From: Arenibaculum pallidiluteum
GTDB lineage: Bacteria > Pseudomonadota > Alphaproteobacteria > Azospirillales > Azospirillaceae
Direction: 5' to 3'
Assembly: GCF_017355985.1 (NCBI RefSeq)
Contig: NZ_JAFIQU010000006.1
Span: forward strand, 248,001 to 312,000
DNA length: 64,000 bases
The position numbers were made by a program, and so were the translations under genes. Shown in pieces: positions 36,202 to 44,927 of this stretch. The notes beneath the pieces were generated by a model. It ran no database searches and had not been told where the DNA came from. It saw only the letters and a program-made list of their open reading frames with translations. The first letter of the stretch is position 1; every line of letters starts with the position of its first letter.

Positions 36202-38739
36202 TCAGAAGTCCGCCGAGACGGAGAGGATCGCGGTGCGCGGCGCGCCAAGGCCCAGCCCGCCGTAGCTGCTTGCGACCCCGGACCAGTAGTTCTCGTCGAA
36301 GACGTTCTCGACGCGGGCGCGGAAGGTCAGGGGCGTGCCCTTGACCTCGGTCCGGTACCGCGCGCCGACATCGAACCGCGTCCAGGACGGGATGCTCTGC
36401 GTGTTCGCGACATTGACGAACTGGTTGCCGGTGTGGATGGCGCTGCCGGCCAGGGTCAGCCCCTCCAGAAACGGAGTGTCCCATTCCACGGACAGGTTGG
36501 CCTGGATCTCGGGAACGCCGATCGGCCTGTTGCCGATCGTGGCCGGGCTGTTGGTCTTCGTCATCGCGGCGTCGAGGAAGGTCACGCCGCCGAACAGCCG
36601 CAGGTCGTCCGTCACCTCTCCGAAGGCGCTGATCTCGACCCCGCGGTTGCGCTGTTCGCCGCCCTCGGTGAAGAGGCCGCCCTCGAGCTGCCCGAACGGC
36701 TTCTCGATCTGGAAGGCTGCCACGGTCATCGCGATCCGGCCGAAGTCGACTTTCACGCCGACTTCGTGCTGGGTCGCCACGTAGGGGGCGAGCGCCTGGC
36801 CGGCATTCGAGGCGGTGGACGGCGCGATATCCCCGCGGCTCAGCCCTTCGACGTAGTTCGCGTAGACCGAGACGTCCTTCCACGGCTTGATGACCAGCCC
36901 GGCCACCGGCGTCAGCGCGTCATCGTCGTAGGACGAGGTCGTGGCCCCGGTCGTCGCGTCGAAGTTCCTGGATTCGATCCGCTGGTGCCGGCCTCCCAGC
37001 GTGAGCTGGATCCGCTCGTTGAGGGCCGACAGCGTGTCGGCCAGCGTGAACCCGGTGAGCGTGCTGTCCGAGATCCGCGCGACGTTGCGGGGTTCGGCCA
37101 GCAGCACGGGCGCGTTGTCGCCGGGGTTGTAGATGTTCGACCGGAGCGTCGTCGCGGACGAGGTCGAGCCGCGGGAGAGCTCGTCCTCGTAGCGGCTGGC
37201 CTGGAACGTCGCCGTATGGCCGAGCGCCCCCGTGTCGAAGGAGGTCCGGAGGCCCGCGTCGTAAGTGACGCGGTCGATCTCGAACTTGAAGTAGAAGGGC
37301 GCGGCGGTCGTGTCGCCCCTGGCGTTCACGATCGTCGGCGTCTGCCCGGACAGGCGGTCGACTGTGGTGCGCCCGCCGCCAGCGCCGGCGAACAGCGTCA
37401 TGCGCTCGGTCAGGTCGTACTCGACCTGGCCGAGCACCGCCTTGTCCGTGACCTTGGACCAGGCCCAGGAATCGGTGACGTTCCGTGCGCCGTTGGGCGC
37501 CGACGGCACGTCGATGCCCGGGGCGACCAGGAAGGGGCGCACCGGGGCGTCGAAGCGCTCCTCCTGGTCGAGGACGTCGACCGTGGCGCGCAGCCTCTCC
37601 CCCTGGTAGTCGGCTGCGAGCGCCCCGACGAACGCCTTGCGGGACTGCTTGTCCAGCGGCGTGTCGCCGTCGTGGTAGCTGCCGTTCAGGCGCACGCCCC
37701 ACTCGCGCTGCTCGCCGAAGCGGCGGCCGAGGTCGACGTTCCCGCCGAACTGGCTGTCCGGGGCGTAATCGGCGGTGACCCTGGTCAGATCCGTGTCCGG
37801 CGCACGCTTGGGCACGATGTTGATGGTCCCGCCGACGCTGCTGTTCGGCGCCATGCCGTAGAGCAGGGCGGAGGGGCCTTTCAGCACCTCGATGCGCTCG
37901 GCGTAATCAGGGAACACGCGGTAGTTGGGTGCCACGCCGTAGACGCCGTTGAACGCGATCTCGCCGAGATTTCCTTCGCCGATCGGAAAGCCGCGGATGA
38001 AGAAGGCATCGAGGATGCCGCCCTTCGCAGCGCTGGACCGCACGGCAGGGTCGGTCTCCAGCACGTCGGCCGCGGTGACCGCGCGGCGGTCCTCGATGGT
38101 CCGCGCCGTGTAGCTGCTGGTGCTGAACGGCGTGTCCATCATGTCACGGTTGCCGAGGAGGCCCAGCCGTGCTCCGCGCGCAACCTGTCCGCCGGGGTAT
38201 TCGGGTGGGGTCGTTCCGATCGCCGCCGTCGCCGGAGCAGCCGCCACGCCCTCGATCGTGATGGGATCGAGCTGCAGGGTGCTCCCGTCGCCCCCGGGCG
38301 GCGTACGGGCCAGCGTCACGGAATCGGCACCGGTGAACTGGAAGGTCACGCCGGTGCCGGCGAGCAGCCGCTGCAGCGCCTCGGCCGGGCTCATGGTTCC
38401 CGAGACGCCCGGCGAGGCGAGGCCGGCGAGCCCCTCCGTCCGATAGGCCAGCGCCACGCCGGCCTGGTCCGTGAAGGCGGCAAGTGCGGGGGCAAGCGGC
38501 TGCGCCGGGATCGCGAAGGTCCGCGTGTCGCTCCGCTGCGCGAGCTGCTGCGGCCCGGCCGAACCGGTGCCGCGCGGCGTGGCGGCAGCCGGCCCCGCTC
38601 CGGACGCCAGGCACGCGGCGAAGAGCGCCGTGCAGGAGACGGTGGCGAGGAGCTTCGGGAGCACGGCCCCTCCCGCGGATGTCAGGCCGTCGGCGTCAGT
38701 CTCCGCGTCCGGAGTCCACCCTGCGTTCCTCGTCGTCAT
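36202..38739 (-). CDS. TonB-dependent siderophore receptor with signalling domain (FecA/FpvA type)
   Basis: This outer-membrane receptor, about 845 aa, takes up ferric siderophores with TonB energy. After a signal peptide ([24 protein letters not shown]) comes an STN signalling domain (about residues 68-125: [27 protein letters not shown], then [11 protein letters not shown]). Next are the plug domain (about 175-310, with IRGFPIG and [14 protein letters not shown]) and a 22-strand barrel ending in aromatic F (LSVSADF). STN receptors signal through FecR to FecI, both encoded upstream. ATG 38739 is preferred; GTG 38748 and TTG 38766 are in frame. Confidence 0.95.
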   Translation of the reverse strand: MTTRNAGWTPDAETDADGLTSAGGAVLPKLLATVSCTALFAACLASGAGPAAATPRGTGSAGPQQLAQRSDTRTFAIPAQPLAPALAAFTDQAGVALAYRTEGLAGLASPGVSGTMSPAEALQRLLAGTGVTFQFTGADSVTLARTPPGGDGSTLQLDPITIEGVAAAPATAAIGTTPPEYPGGQVARGARLGLLGNRDMMDTPFSTSSYTARTIEDRRAVTAADVLETDPAVRSSAAKGGILDAFFIRGFPIGEGNLGEIAFNGVYGVAPNYRVFPDYAERIEVLKGPSALLYGMAPNSSVGGTINIVPKRAPDTDLTRVTADYAPDSQFGGNVDLGRRFGEQREWGVRLNGSYHDGDTPLDKQSRKAFVGALAADYQGERLRATVDVLDQEERFDAPVRPFLVAPGIDVPSAPNGARNVTDSWAWSKVTDKAVLGQVEYDLTERMTLFAGAGGGRTTVDRLSGQTPTIVNARGDTTAAPFYFKFEIDRVTYDAGLRTSFDTGALGHTATFQASRYEDELSRGSTSSATTLRSNIYNPGDNAPVLLAEPRNVARISDSTLTGFTLADTLSALNERIQLTLGGRHQRIESRNFDATTGATTSSYDDDALTPVAGLVIKPWKDVSVYANYVEGLSRGDIAPSTASNAGQALAPYVATQHEVGVKVDFGRIAMTVAAFQIEKPFGQLEGGLFTEGGEQRNRGVEISAFGEVTDDLRLFGGVTFLDAAMTKTNSPATIGNRPIGVPEIQANLSVEWDTPFLEGLTLAGSAIHTGNQFVNVANTQSIPSWTRFDVGARYRTEVKGTPLTFRARVENVFDENYWSGVASSYGGLGLGAPRTAILSVSADF

Positions 38740-38888
38740 CTTCCCCACCGTCCACTCCCCGACCAAGCCGATGATTTCCTACGCCACGGCGCGAATGCGT
38801 CGCAGTTGCGTCGTTCTCTGCCTGGAAGACGAGTGGGCTCGTGGAAACCGGTGGCGTTTTCGAAACTTTTTTCGTCAGGTCGCCTTCG

Positions 38889-39917
38889 TCAAGCTGAAGG
38901 GTCCCGGATGATGGTCAGGTAGTGCGTGACCTCGATGACCGTCAGTCCGTGGGTGGCGGCCAGCGCCTTGAGCGCTCCGTCCAGCGCCTGGAGCGAGGCG
39001 CGGACCGTGACCGGCTCGAACCGCGCCGTGTCGGCGAGCAGGACGATACGTCCCGGCCGGTAGCGGTCGATCTCGGCCAGAGCGTCGGCGAGCGGCAGGC
39101 CATCGATCGCGATCGACCCGCTGCGCCACGCCGTCGCGGAAGGGAGATCCGCCGCGCCGACCGGTCCCGGCGGGCCGCCCCTGCGATAGCTGACACGGCG
39201 GCCCGCCGTGAGCGTCACGCTGGATCCCGGGGATCCGGATGTTTCCGTCTCCGGCGCCGCCGGGGCGGTCACGCGTACGGTGCCTTCGGCGACGGTCACG
39301 GTTGCCGCCTCGCCGGATTCACGGACCACGAAGGCCGTGCCGAGGGCGGTGGAGCGGCCGTCGAGCGCCGAGACGTCGAACGGCCGGTCCGGATCCTTGG
39401 CAACTTCGAACATCGCCTCGCCCCGGAGAAGGGAGACCCTCCGGTGCCCATCGGAAAAGTGGAGTGCGATCGCGCTGTCGGTGTTGAGATGGGCCAGGGA
39501 GCCGTCCGGCAGCGTGATCGTCCTCTGCTCTCCAACGCCGGTCCTGTGATCTGCCCTCAGCAGGACGGGCACGTCGACCGAGGCGGCGACGAACAGCACG
39601 GCGCAAGCGGCCGCAAGGCCGCCGAGGACCGCAAGCCCCCGGACTGCAACCCCCCGGACCGCACCCCCCCGGACCGCGCGGCGGGCCGGTCGGGGCGGGG
39701 CGGCGGGCACCCAGGCCGCCTCCAGCGCGCCGATCCCGTTCCAGACCTCCCGGATCTCGTCGTAGGCCGCGCGATGCCGGGGGTCGGCGTCCCGCCACTT
39801 CCGGAACGATGCCAGTTCCTCGGCGCTCGGCTCACCCGACGCGAGCCTGAGAAACCAGTCCTGAGCCGCGTCGTCGACGTCGCGGGTGGCCTCGTCGCGG
39901 TCTCTCGGTTCTCTCAT
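38889..39917 (-). CDS. fecR: FecR-type anti-sigma/sigma regulator
   Basis: FecR spans the inner membrane and relays receptor occupancy to FecI. The N-terminal cytoplasmic FecR_N motif is WFLRLASGEPSAEELASFRKWRDADPRHRAAY (about residues 18-49). A single TM helix follows at about 95-115, and the periplasmic FecR domain has GEQRTITLPDGSLAHLNTDSAI (about 130-151). The C-terminal secretin-like part (LPLADALAEIDRY) contacts the STN domain. ATG 39917 was chosen because the FecR_N block begins soon after. The pre-membrane region contains a small VRG repeat encoded by tandem DNA repeats. Confidence 0.93.
   Translation of the reverse strand: MREPRDRDEATRDVDDAAQDWFLRLASGEPSAEELASFRKWRDADPRHRAAYDEIREVWNGIGALEAAWVPAAPPRPARRAVRGGAVRGVAVRGLAVLGGLAAACAVLFVAASVDVPVLLRADHRTGVGEQRTITLPDGSLAHLNTDSAIALHFSDGHRRVSLLRGEAMFEVAKDPDRPFDVSALDGRSTALGTAFVVRESGEAATVTVAEGTVRVTAPAAPETETSGSPGSSVTLTAGRRVSYRRGGPPGPVGAADLPSATAWRSGSIAIDGLPLADALAEIDRYRPGRIVLLADTARFEPVTVRASLQALDGALKALAATHGLTVIEVTHYLTIIRDPSA
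39626..39670. repeat. 15-bp tandem repeat inside fecR
   Basis: Three units, ggaccgcaagccccc (39626-39640), ggactgcaacccccc (39641-39655) and ggaccgcaccccccc (39656-39670), encode a VRG-type five-residue repeat (GAVRGVAVRGLAV) just before the FecR membrane helix. Confidence 0.85.
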
Positions 39918-40032
39918 CGCCTGCACACGATGCGCCTCCTCGGCAACGCGAGGACTCGCCCTGATCGTCCTTCGTCCGGCGAAGGCGCCGCGGCCGCGCG
40001 ATGCGCGCGCCCCATACAATAGACGATCCAGC

Positions 40033-40575
40033 TCATGCCTTCCCGTGCCCGTCGCCGTCGCGGCCGTCGGAATCGCGGAACCGGCGCCTGGCCTTGACCA
40101 GGGTGTCGATCGCGGTCTTCAGGTCCTTGTAGACCGTCGTCAGGCCGATCCCGAGTGCCTCGGCGATCTCGGGCTGGGTCTTTCCCTCGTAGCGGTTGAG
40201 GTGGAACACGCGGCGGCACCGGGGAGGAAGACCGGCTATCGCGCGTTCGAGATAGGCGAGCTCGGCCCGGGCCAGCGCGTGGCGCTCCGGCGACAGCTCG
40301 TCCGCCTCGTGCCAAACGAAACCGTCGGCCTCGGCCAGGATCTCCCCTCGCCGCGCTTCGACCCGCAGGTGGTCCGTCGCGAGGTTCGCGGCCATCCCGA
40401 ACAGGTAGGCACGGCCGTCCGAGACCGTAGGGTGCTCGTCGGTACGCAGGAGCTTCACGTAGATGTCGTGCGCAACATCCGCAGCGAGGCTATGGGAGCC
40501 CAGGCGCCTGCCGAGGAACCGCAGCAGTTCCCACTGGTGCTCGTGGAAGGCGCGAAGCAGCAGTGAATCCCGCAT
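40033..40575 (-). CDS. fecI: FecI-family ECF sigma factor
   Basis: This is a 180-aa ECF sigma factor activating the receptor operon when signalled by FecR. Region 2 is LLRFLGRRLGSHSLAADVAHDIYVKLL (about residues 16-42) with RAYLFGMAANLATDHLR (about 54-70). Region 4 is AIAGLPPRCRRVFHLNRYEGKTQPEIAEALGIGLTTVYKDL (about 112-152). Both match the FecI subgroup. The ATG at 40575 begins the conserved part. Upstream is a promoter overlapped by a Fur box, so iron limitation should derepress it. Confidence 0.94.
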   Translation of the reverse strand: MRDSLLLRAFHEHQWELLRFLGRRLGSHSLAADVAHDIYVKLLRTDEHPTVSDGRAYLFGMAANLATDHLRVEARRGEILAEADGFVWHEADELSPERHALARAELAYLERAIAGLPPRCRRVFHLNRYEGKTQPEIAEALGIGLTTVYKDLKTAIDTLVKARRRFRDSDGRDGDGHGKA

Positions 40576-40600
40576 GGTGCCAGCATCCCGAGGAGGCGGC

Positions 40601-40629
40601 AGCCTAGCGGCAATGAGAATGATTCGCAA
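40601..40629 (-). promoter_or_regulatory. Fur-box promoter of fecI
   Basis: On the minus strand TTGCGA (40629-40624), 17-nt spacer, TAGGCT (40606-40601), ending 26 nt before the fecI ATG. Between and over the -35 lies TGAGAATGATTCGCA (plus strand, 40614-40628), matching the 7-1-7 Fur consensus at 12 of 15 positions. Confidence 0.72.
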
Positions 40630-40671
40630 CGCCCATCGGGCCCGGCGGGGCAGCGGGGCCCGTCACCCCAT

Positions 40672-41898
40672 CTAGGCCGTCACCCCGTAAAGCTCGAGCT
40701 GCCAGGCCATCTCCACCGTCGTCATGGGATAGTCGGTGCCGCCGCGGGCGTTCAGAAGCTGCCGCGGCGCGATACCGGCGCCGCGGCTCTGGAGCTGCAT
40801 GGCGAATCGCATGCTGAGCTGGGCCTTCCAGGCGAGCGCGGTCACGCCCTTCGGGCTCTGGGTCGCCAGGATCTTTTCGACGGTGTCGCGCGTCACGCCG
40901 GCCCTGAGGCTCAGCGCGGTCTTGACGAAGTCCATGTCCTGCCAGGCCAGCGCGTCGCCGATCGCCTCCTCGTCCAGGCGCCCCGCGGCATGAAGGCGGT
41001 GCGCCCGCTTCTCCCCGGGTTCCTTCACGTCGGAGGCCGCCCGGTAGGCGAGCCGGCGCCGCGAGACCGCGGAGACCTCGGCGACCGTCCCGATGTCGAG
41101 ATCGCTGCGCTGGCGCAGGACCTCGAGCACCTGCTGCCCCACGAATTCGGCAAGGCGCGCGGCGAGGCGCGGCGGCAGGGAGGGCCGCGCGGCCAGCGGC
41201 TCCTGGAGCGCCAGCTTGACGGCCGCCTCCTCGGCGATGCGGTCCAGGACCGGCTCGGAGATCCGCGCGCCGGCGTTCCGCAACAGCGCGCTGGTGGCCT
41301 CGGCATAGCCGCGCCGCTGGATCGCCTCGCACACGCTCTCCGAGACCGAGGCGCGCCGGGCGATCGCCGCGACCCGCCATCCCTCGGCGGACCAGGCGAT
41401 CAGGCGCAGCAGGTCCTCGTCGGTCAGGGTCGCGCAGTAGTGCAGGATCGGATCGGCGACCTCGCGGGCGACGTCCATGGCAAGCGTCACGCACAGGCGC
41501 GGGGGCGCGCAGGCGACGTCGGCCAGGCTGGTCGCCAGCGCCTCGCGCACGCCCAGGGCCTGATCGCGCGCCAGTGTCTCCAGCACTTCGACGGTGAGCT
41601 GGAAGAGCTTGCCGAACTTCTCGGGCTCCAGTTCGGGCAAAAGGCGCCCCAGCTTCGCCGCCAGGATCCGCCGGACGCTCTCGTCGGAGTCGCGCGCCAG
41701 CAGCTGGCTGGCCTGGATCGGGGCCGCGGCGTTGCCGGCCACCGCGCGCCGCACCTCGACCGCCTTGTCGACGGCCAGGTAGTACAGCACCTCGGGCCGC
41801 ACGTCGTCGCGCGCGGCCAGCTCGCTGCGGACCGAGGGATCCTGGTCCTGCGCGAGACGCCGGGATTCCTCGTAGGTGATCGGGCGCCGCTCCATCAC
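40672..41898 (-). CDS. DUF2336 domain protein, copy A
   Basis: This 408-aa soluble, helical protein has HEAT-like repeats at the N-terminus (SVRSELAARDDVRPEVLYYLAVDKAVEVRRAVAGN, about residues 23-57) and the DUF2336 region after. It contains LLRNAGARISEPVLDRIAEEA and PSLPPRLAARLAEFVGQQVLEVL (about 218-265), closely paralleled in the second copy at 42779. The family is alphaproteobacterial and uncharacterised; HEAT-type repeats suggest protein binding. It lies 97 bp downstream of the NUDIX gene on the same strand. Confidence 0.85.
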   Translation of the reverse strand: MMERRPITYEESRRLAQDQDPSVRSELAARDDVRPEVLYYLAVDKAVEVRRAVAGNAAAPIQASQLLARDSDESVRRILAAKLGRLLPELEPEKFGKLFQLTVEVLETLARDQALGVREALATSLADVACAPPRLCVTLAMDVAREVADPILHYCATLTDEDLLRLIAWSAEGWRVAAIARRASVSESVCEAIQRRGYAEATSALLRNAGARISEPVLDRIAEEAAVKLALQEPLAARPSLPPRLAARLAEFVGQQVLEVLRQRSDLDIGTVAEVSAVSRRRLAYRAASDVKEPGEKRAHRLHAAGRLDEEAIGDALAWQDMDFVKTALSLRAGVTRDTVEKILATQSPKGVTALAWKAQLSMRFAMQLQSRGAGIAPRQLLNARGGTDYPMTTVEMAWQLELYGVTA

Positions 41899-41995
41899 GG
41901 GGCGACCATAGGGCGCGACCCCTTACCAGAGGGTGAAAGACCGGCGCCCCCGCGAACGGCCTGGTCGATCGCTGGCGCCCGCCCCGCCCCCACCC

Positions 41996-42532
41996 TCATC
42001 GGGGCCCCGCCTCCGGATTCGCGGCGGGCGCAAATCCGGGTGCGGTCCCGCGGCGGGCTCGCCAGGCGTCTAGCGCCCAGCCGACGGTGGGAAAGGCGAT
42101 CTCGGCCCGCGGGATCTCGTCCCAGGGGAAGAGCCCGACCTCCAGGCTCTCCGGCCCCGCCGACACATCGGGCGCCAGCAGGCGCGCCCGGAAGATCATC
42201 TGGACCTGGCCGATCCAGGGCAGGTCGTAGACGGCCAGCAGGCAGTCGATCTCGATGCGCGCCCGCGCCTCCTCCCAGGCTTCGCGGGCGGCGCCCCCGG
42301 CCGAGGTCTCGTTCATCTCCATGAACCCCGCGGGAAGGGTCCACAGGCCGCGGGAAGGCTCGATGGCGCGCCGGCACAGGAGGATCCTGTCCTCCCAGGA
42401 CGCGACGGAGCCGACCACGATCTTGGGGTTCTCGTAGTTCACGAATCCGCAGTCCGGGCAGACCAGCCGCTGCCGGTCGTCACCCGCGGGGATCGCGCGG
42501 ACAAACGGTCCGCGGGGTGGCTCCGGGCTCAT
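41996..42532 (-). CDS. NUDIX hydrolase with N-terminal zinc ribbon
   Basis: The 178-aa protein starts with a short zinc-binding region [19 protein letters not shown] (about residues 24-42; only one visible CxxC), then a Nudix domain. The Nudix box is [21 protein letters not shown] (about 69-89), matching Gx5Ex7REUxEE. This layout resembles the ADP-ribose or NADH pyrophosphatase-like group (COG1051); the substrate is not determined. ATG 42532 places the zinc ribbon near the N-terminus; ATG 42553 is an alternative. It sits between two divergent DUF2336 genes. Confidence 0.88.
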   Translation of the reverse strand: MSPEPPRGPFVRAIPAGDDRQRLVCPDCGFVNYENPKIVVGSVASWEDRILLCRRAIEPSRGLWTLPAGFMEMNETSAGGAAREAWEEARARIEIDCLLAVYDLPWIGQVQMIFRARLLAPDVSAGPESLEVGLFPWDEIPRAEIAFPTVGWALDAWRARRGTAPGFAPAANPEAGPR

Positions 42533-42617
42533 GACGGAATCAGCATGGCCCATCCGCCGCCGCGACGGAAGGGCGCGACACGGCAGACGGGGCGAGGTGA
42601 ATGGCCGAAGGGGGCAC

Positions 42618-42643
42618 CCCGGGGAGATGTCCCGGGGAGATGT
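42618..42643. repeat. 13-bp direct repeat, two copies
   Basis: cccggggagatgt occurs at 42618-42630 and again at 42631-42643 in the 246-bp gap between the NUDIX gene and DUF2336 copy B. It may be regulatory or a slippage product. Confidence 0.7.
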
Positions 42644-42705
42644 CCCAGAGGGAAGCCCAAGCGGCGGCGCGGGGTGCGACGCGGGCGCGCGGCGCGATTG
42701 CGCCA

Positions 42706-42763
42706 TTGACCTTCACCGGGGATCTCCTAAACTTTTATCTATTGGCGCCGCCGGCGCGGCGCC
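42706..42763 (+). promoter_or_regulatory. Promoter and leader hairpin of DUF2336 copy B
   Basis: TTGACC (42706-42711), 16-nt spacer, TAAACT (42728-42733), in a locally AT-rich patch. Downstream, an 8-bp GC stem (42744-42751 with 42756-42763, loop CGGC) ends 15 nt before the ATG and would place the ribosome site next to a hairpin. Confidence 0.5.
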
Positions 42764-42778
42764 GACGAGCGCTGGAGC

Positions 42779-43951
42779 ATGGCCTTGCGCGCGAACACCC
42801 AGGAGAGCCCCCTTGCGGCCGTGGCGGCGATGGCGGCCGGAGCGATCGAACCGGACCTGGCGCGCCTCGTCGAAAAGGCGCGGGACCGCAGTCCGGATGC
42901 CCGGCGCGAGGTCGCCACGACGGTCGGCGACCTCTACATGGGTCCGGCAGCCTCCTTGACGGAGACCGAGCGTGCCATCGTCCTCGACATTCTGGGCCTG
43001 GTGATCCGGGATGCCGAGCGCACCGTGCGGGTGACGCTGGCGGCGCGCCTCGCGGAGGACAGCGCGGTCCCGCGGGCCCTCGCGCTGCAGCTCGCCGGGG
43101 ACGAGATCGAGATCGCCCGCCCGGTCCTGCTGCATTCCGACCTGCTCGGGGACGACGACCTCATAGACCTCGTGCGCCGGCATGCCACTCCTCACCAGCT
43201 CGCCATCGCCGCCCGCCGGGTCGTCAGCCCGCCCGTGGGCGACGCGCTGGTCGGGACCGGCGATGCCGCCGTGGCCGCGGTGCTGGTGCGCAACGCTGGC
43301 GCCCGCCTGTCGCCCGGCGCCGTCTCGATCCTGGCCGAGGCCGCCCAGCGCAGCGCGGATCTCGGCGAGCCGCTGCTGCAGCGGCCGGAGCTGACGCCCG
43401 AGCTCGCCGCCCGGCTCTACTGGTTCGTCTCGGTGGAATTCCGGCGCAGCCTGCTCCGGCGTTTCCCGATCCCGGCGGACCAGCTCGACCGGGCGCTCCA
43501 GGGCACGGTACAGCGGCTGATCGACTCGTCGCGCCGGGGCCTCGGGCCGGAGCATGTGATGCTGGCCGACCGTCTCCATGCGGCGGGATCCATCGACGCC
43601 GCCGTGCTGATCCAGGTGTTGCGGGTCGGCCGGTTCGAGCTCTTCGCCATGCTCTTCGGCCGGCTCGCCGGCCTGCCGCCGCAGACCATCGCACAGACGA
43701 TCTCCGACCCCGGGGGCGAGGGTCTGGCGCTTGCCTGCCGGGCGCTGGAGATCGACAAGGGGCACTTCGCCTCGATCTTCCTGATGGCGCGTGGCGCGCG
43801 CCGGGGCGAGCAGGTGGTCGACCCGCGCGAGCTGACGCGGGTCCTGTCCTTCTTCGACCGGGTTCCGGTCGAGCGCGCCAAGGCCGTGCTCGCGGCCTGG
43901 CGCGACAATCCCAGCCAGCGTCCCTTCGGCCGCAGGTCCGAGGGCGCCTGA
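42779..43951 (+). CDS. DUF2336 domain protein, copy B
   Basis: This 390-aa soluble helical protein shares with copy A the block VRNAGARLSPGAVSILAEAA followed by PELTPELAARLYWFVS (about residues 165-225). The N-terminal part again looks like HEAT repeats (RTVRVTLAARLAEDSAVPRALALQLAGDEIEIARPVLLHSD). No catalytic motif is visible. The start is ATG 42779 with GGAG two to five bases upstream, a tight spacing that with the leader hairpin suggests weak or controlled translation. The function is unknown; the divergent pairing implies related roles. Confidence 0.83.
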   Translation: MALRANTQESPLAAVAAMAAGAIEPDLARLVEKARDRSPDARREVATTVGDLYMGPAASLTETERAIVLDILGLVIRDAERTVRVTLAARLAEDSAVPRALALQLAGDEIEIARPVLLHSDLLGDDDLIDLVRRHATPHQLAIAARRVVSPPVGDALVGTGDAAVAAVLVRNAGARLSPGAVSILAEAAQRSADLGEPLLQRPELTPELAARLYWFVSVEFRRSLLRRFPIPADQLDRALQGTVQRLIDSSRRGLGPEHVMLADRLHAAGSIDAAVLIQVLRVGRFELFAMLFGRLAGLPPQTIAQTISDPGGEGLALACRALEIDKGHFASIFLMARGARRGEQVVDPRELTRVLSFFDRVPVERAKAVLAAWRDNPSQRPFGRRSEGA

Positions 43952-44010
43952 GCGCCCGGTCCTGCCGCAGTTCCCGGCCGCGGCGTCCGGCCCCCGTTCA
44001 GACCGGGGCG

Positions 44011-44664
44011 CTATGGCACGTCGTGCGCGATGGTCCAGGGCTCGGCCCGGGCATCCTCGATCCAGGCGCGCATGGCGGGCAGGCCCAGCACCACCTCCAC
44101 ATAGGCCCGGCTGACGGGATCGAGCTCCACGCCATAGGTATCGAAACGCGTGCAGACCGGCGCGAACATGGCATCCGCGATGGAGAAGCGCCCGAACAGG
44201 AAGGGCCCGCCGGCGCCGTAGAGCGCCCGCGCGTCGCGCCAGAGCTGCTGGACGCGCTGGGCATCGGCGAGCGCCGCCGGCACGTGCCCGCGCCCCGGCA
44301 GGCTCCGCTTCAGGTCCATGGGCATGTTGCGCCGGAGATCGGGGAAGCCGGCATGCATCTCGGACGAGACCGCGCGGCAGACCGCCCGCGCCTCGCGGTC
44401 GTCGGGCAGAAGGCCGGCGTCGGGGAACAGGTCGGCCACATATTCGCAGATCGCCAGCGACTCCCAGAGCACGAGCTCGCCGTGCCGCAGCACCGGGACC
44501 TTGCCAGCCGGCGAATGCGCCAGGATCTCGGCCTTCGTCTCCGGCTGGCGCAGCGGGATCACGACCTCCTCGAAGGGGATCCCGGCCTGCTTCAGGGCGA
44601 GCCAGGGCCGGAGCGACCAGGACGAGTAGGCCTTATTTCCGATGACGAGGACGAGATCGCTCAT
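44011..44664 (-). CDS. Glutathione S-transferase family protein
   Basis: This is a 217-aa cytosolic GST. The N-terminal thioredoxin-like domain carries GNKAYSSWSLRPWLALK (about residues 9-25; catalytic Ser in the SSWS motif), PAGKVPVLRHG (cis-Pro) and ESLAICEYVADLFP. The helical C-domain includes FGRFSIADAMFAPV, the N-capping box. The pattern is like the YfcF/maleylacetoacetate isomerase-like group (GST_N_4). The substrate is unknown. It is transcribed divergently from the M17 peptidase over a 263-bp gap. Confidence 0.9.
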   Translation of the reverse strand: MSDLVLVIGNKAYSSWSLRPWLALKQAGIPFEEVVIPLRQPETKAEILAHSPAGKVPVLRHGELVLWESLAICEYVADLFPDAGLLPDDREARAVCRAVSSEMHAGFPDLRRNMPMDLKRSLPGRGHVPAALADAQRVQQLWRDARALYGAGGPFLFGRFSIADAMFAPVCTRFDTYGVELDPVSRAYVEVVLGLPAMRAWIEDARAEPWTIAHDVP

Positions 44665-44729
44665 GACAGCTCCTGGAGGCGCCGGCTGGCCGCGGGATCG
44701 ACAGAGGCTACGACGGCCCGGAGGCTGCG

Positions 44730-44758
44730 TGAAGACCCGGCGGCATGAAGACCCGGCG
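44730..44758. repeat. Short direct repeat in GST-aminopeptidase gap
   Basis: tgaagacccggcg occurs at 44730-44742 and 44746-44758, a 16-bp spacing. The remaining 44665-44927 interval shows no other convincing feature. Confidence 0.55.
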
Positions 44759-44927
44759 CTGCAAGCAGACGGGCACCGGGCCGCGAGCCATGGGTCGCAA
44801 GGCCAGGGAACGGCACCCGGCGATGCCATGCGATTTCGTCGGATCGGGTGCCTGTCCCCTTCCCACCGGCTGCGCGCCTTGCCATTCTTGGCGCCCCGAG
44901 ATCGAGGGCCCGAGAGGAAGCTGGACC

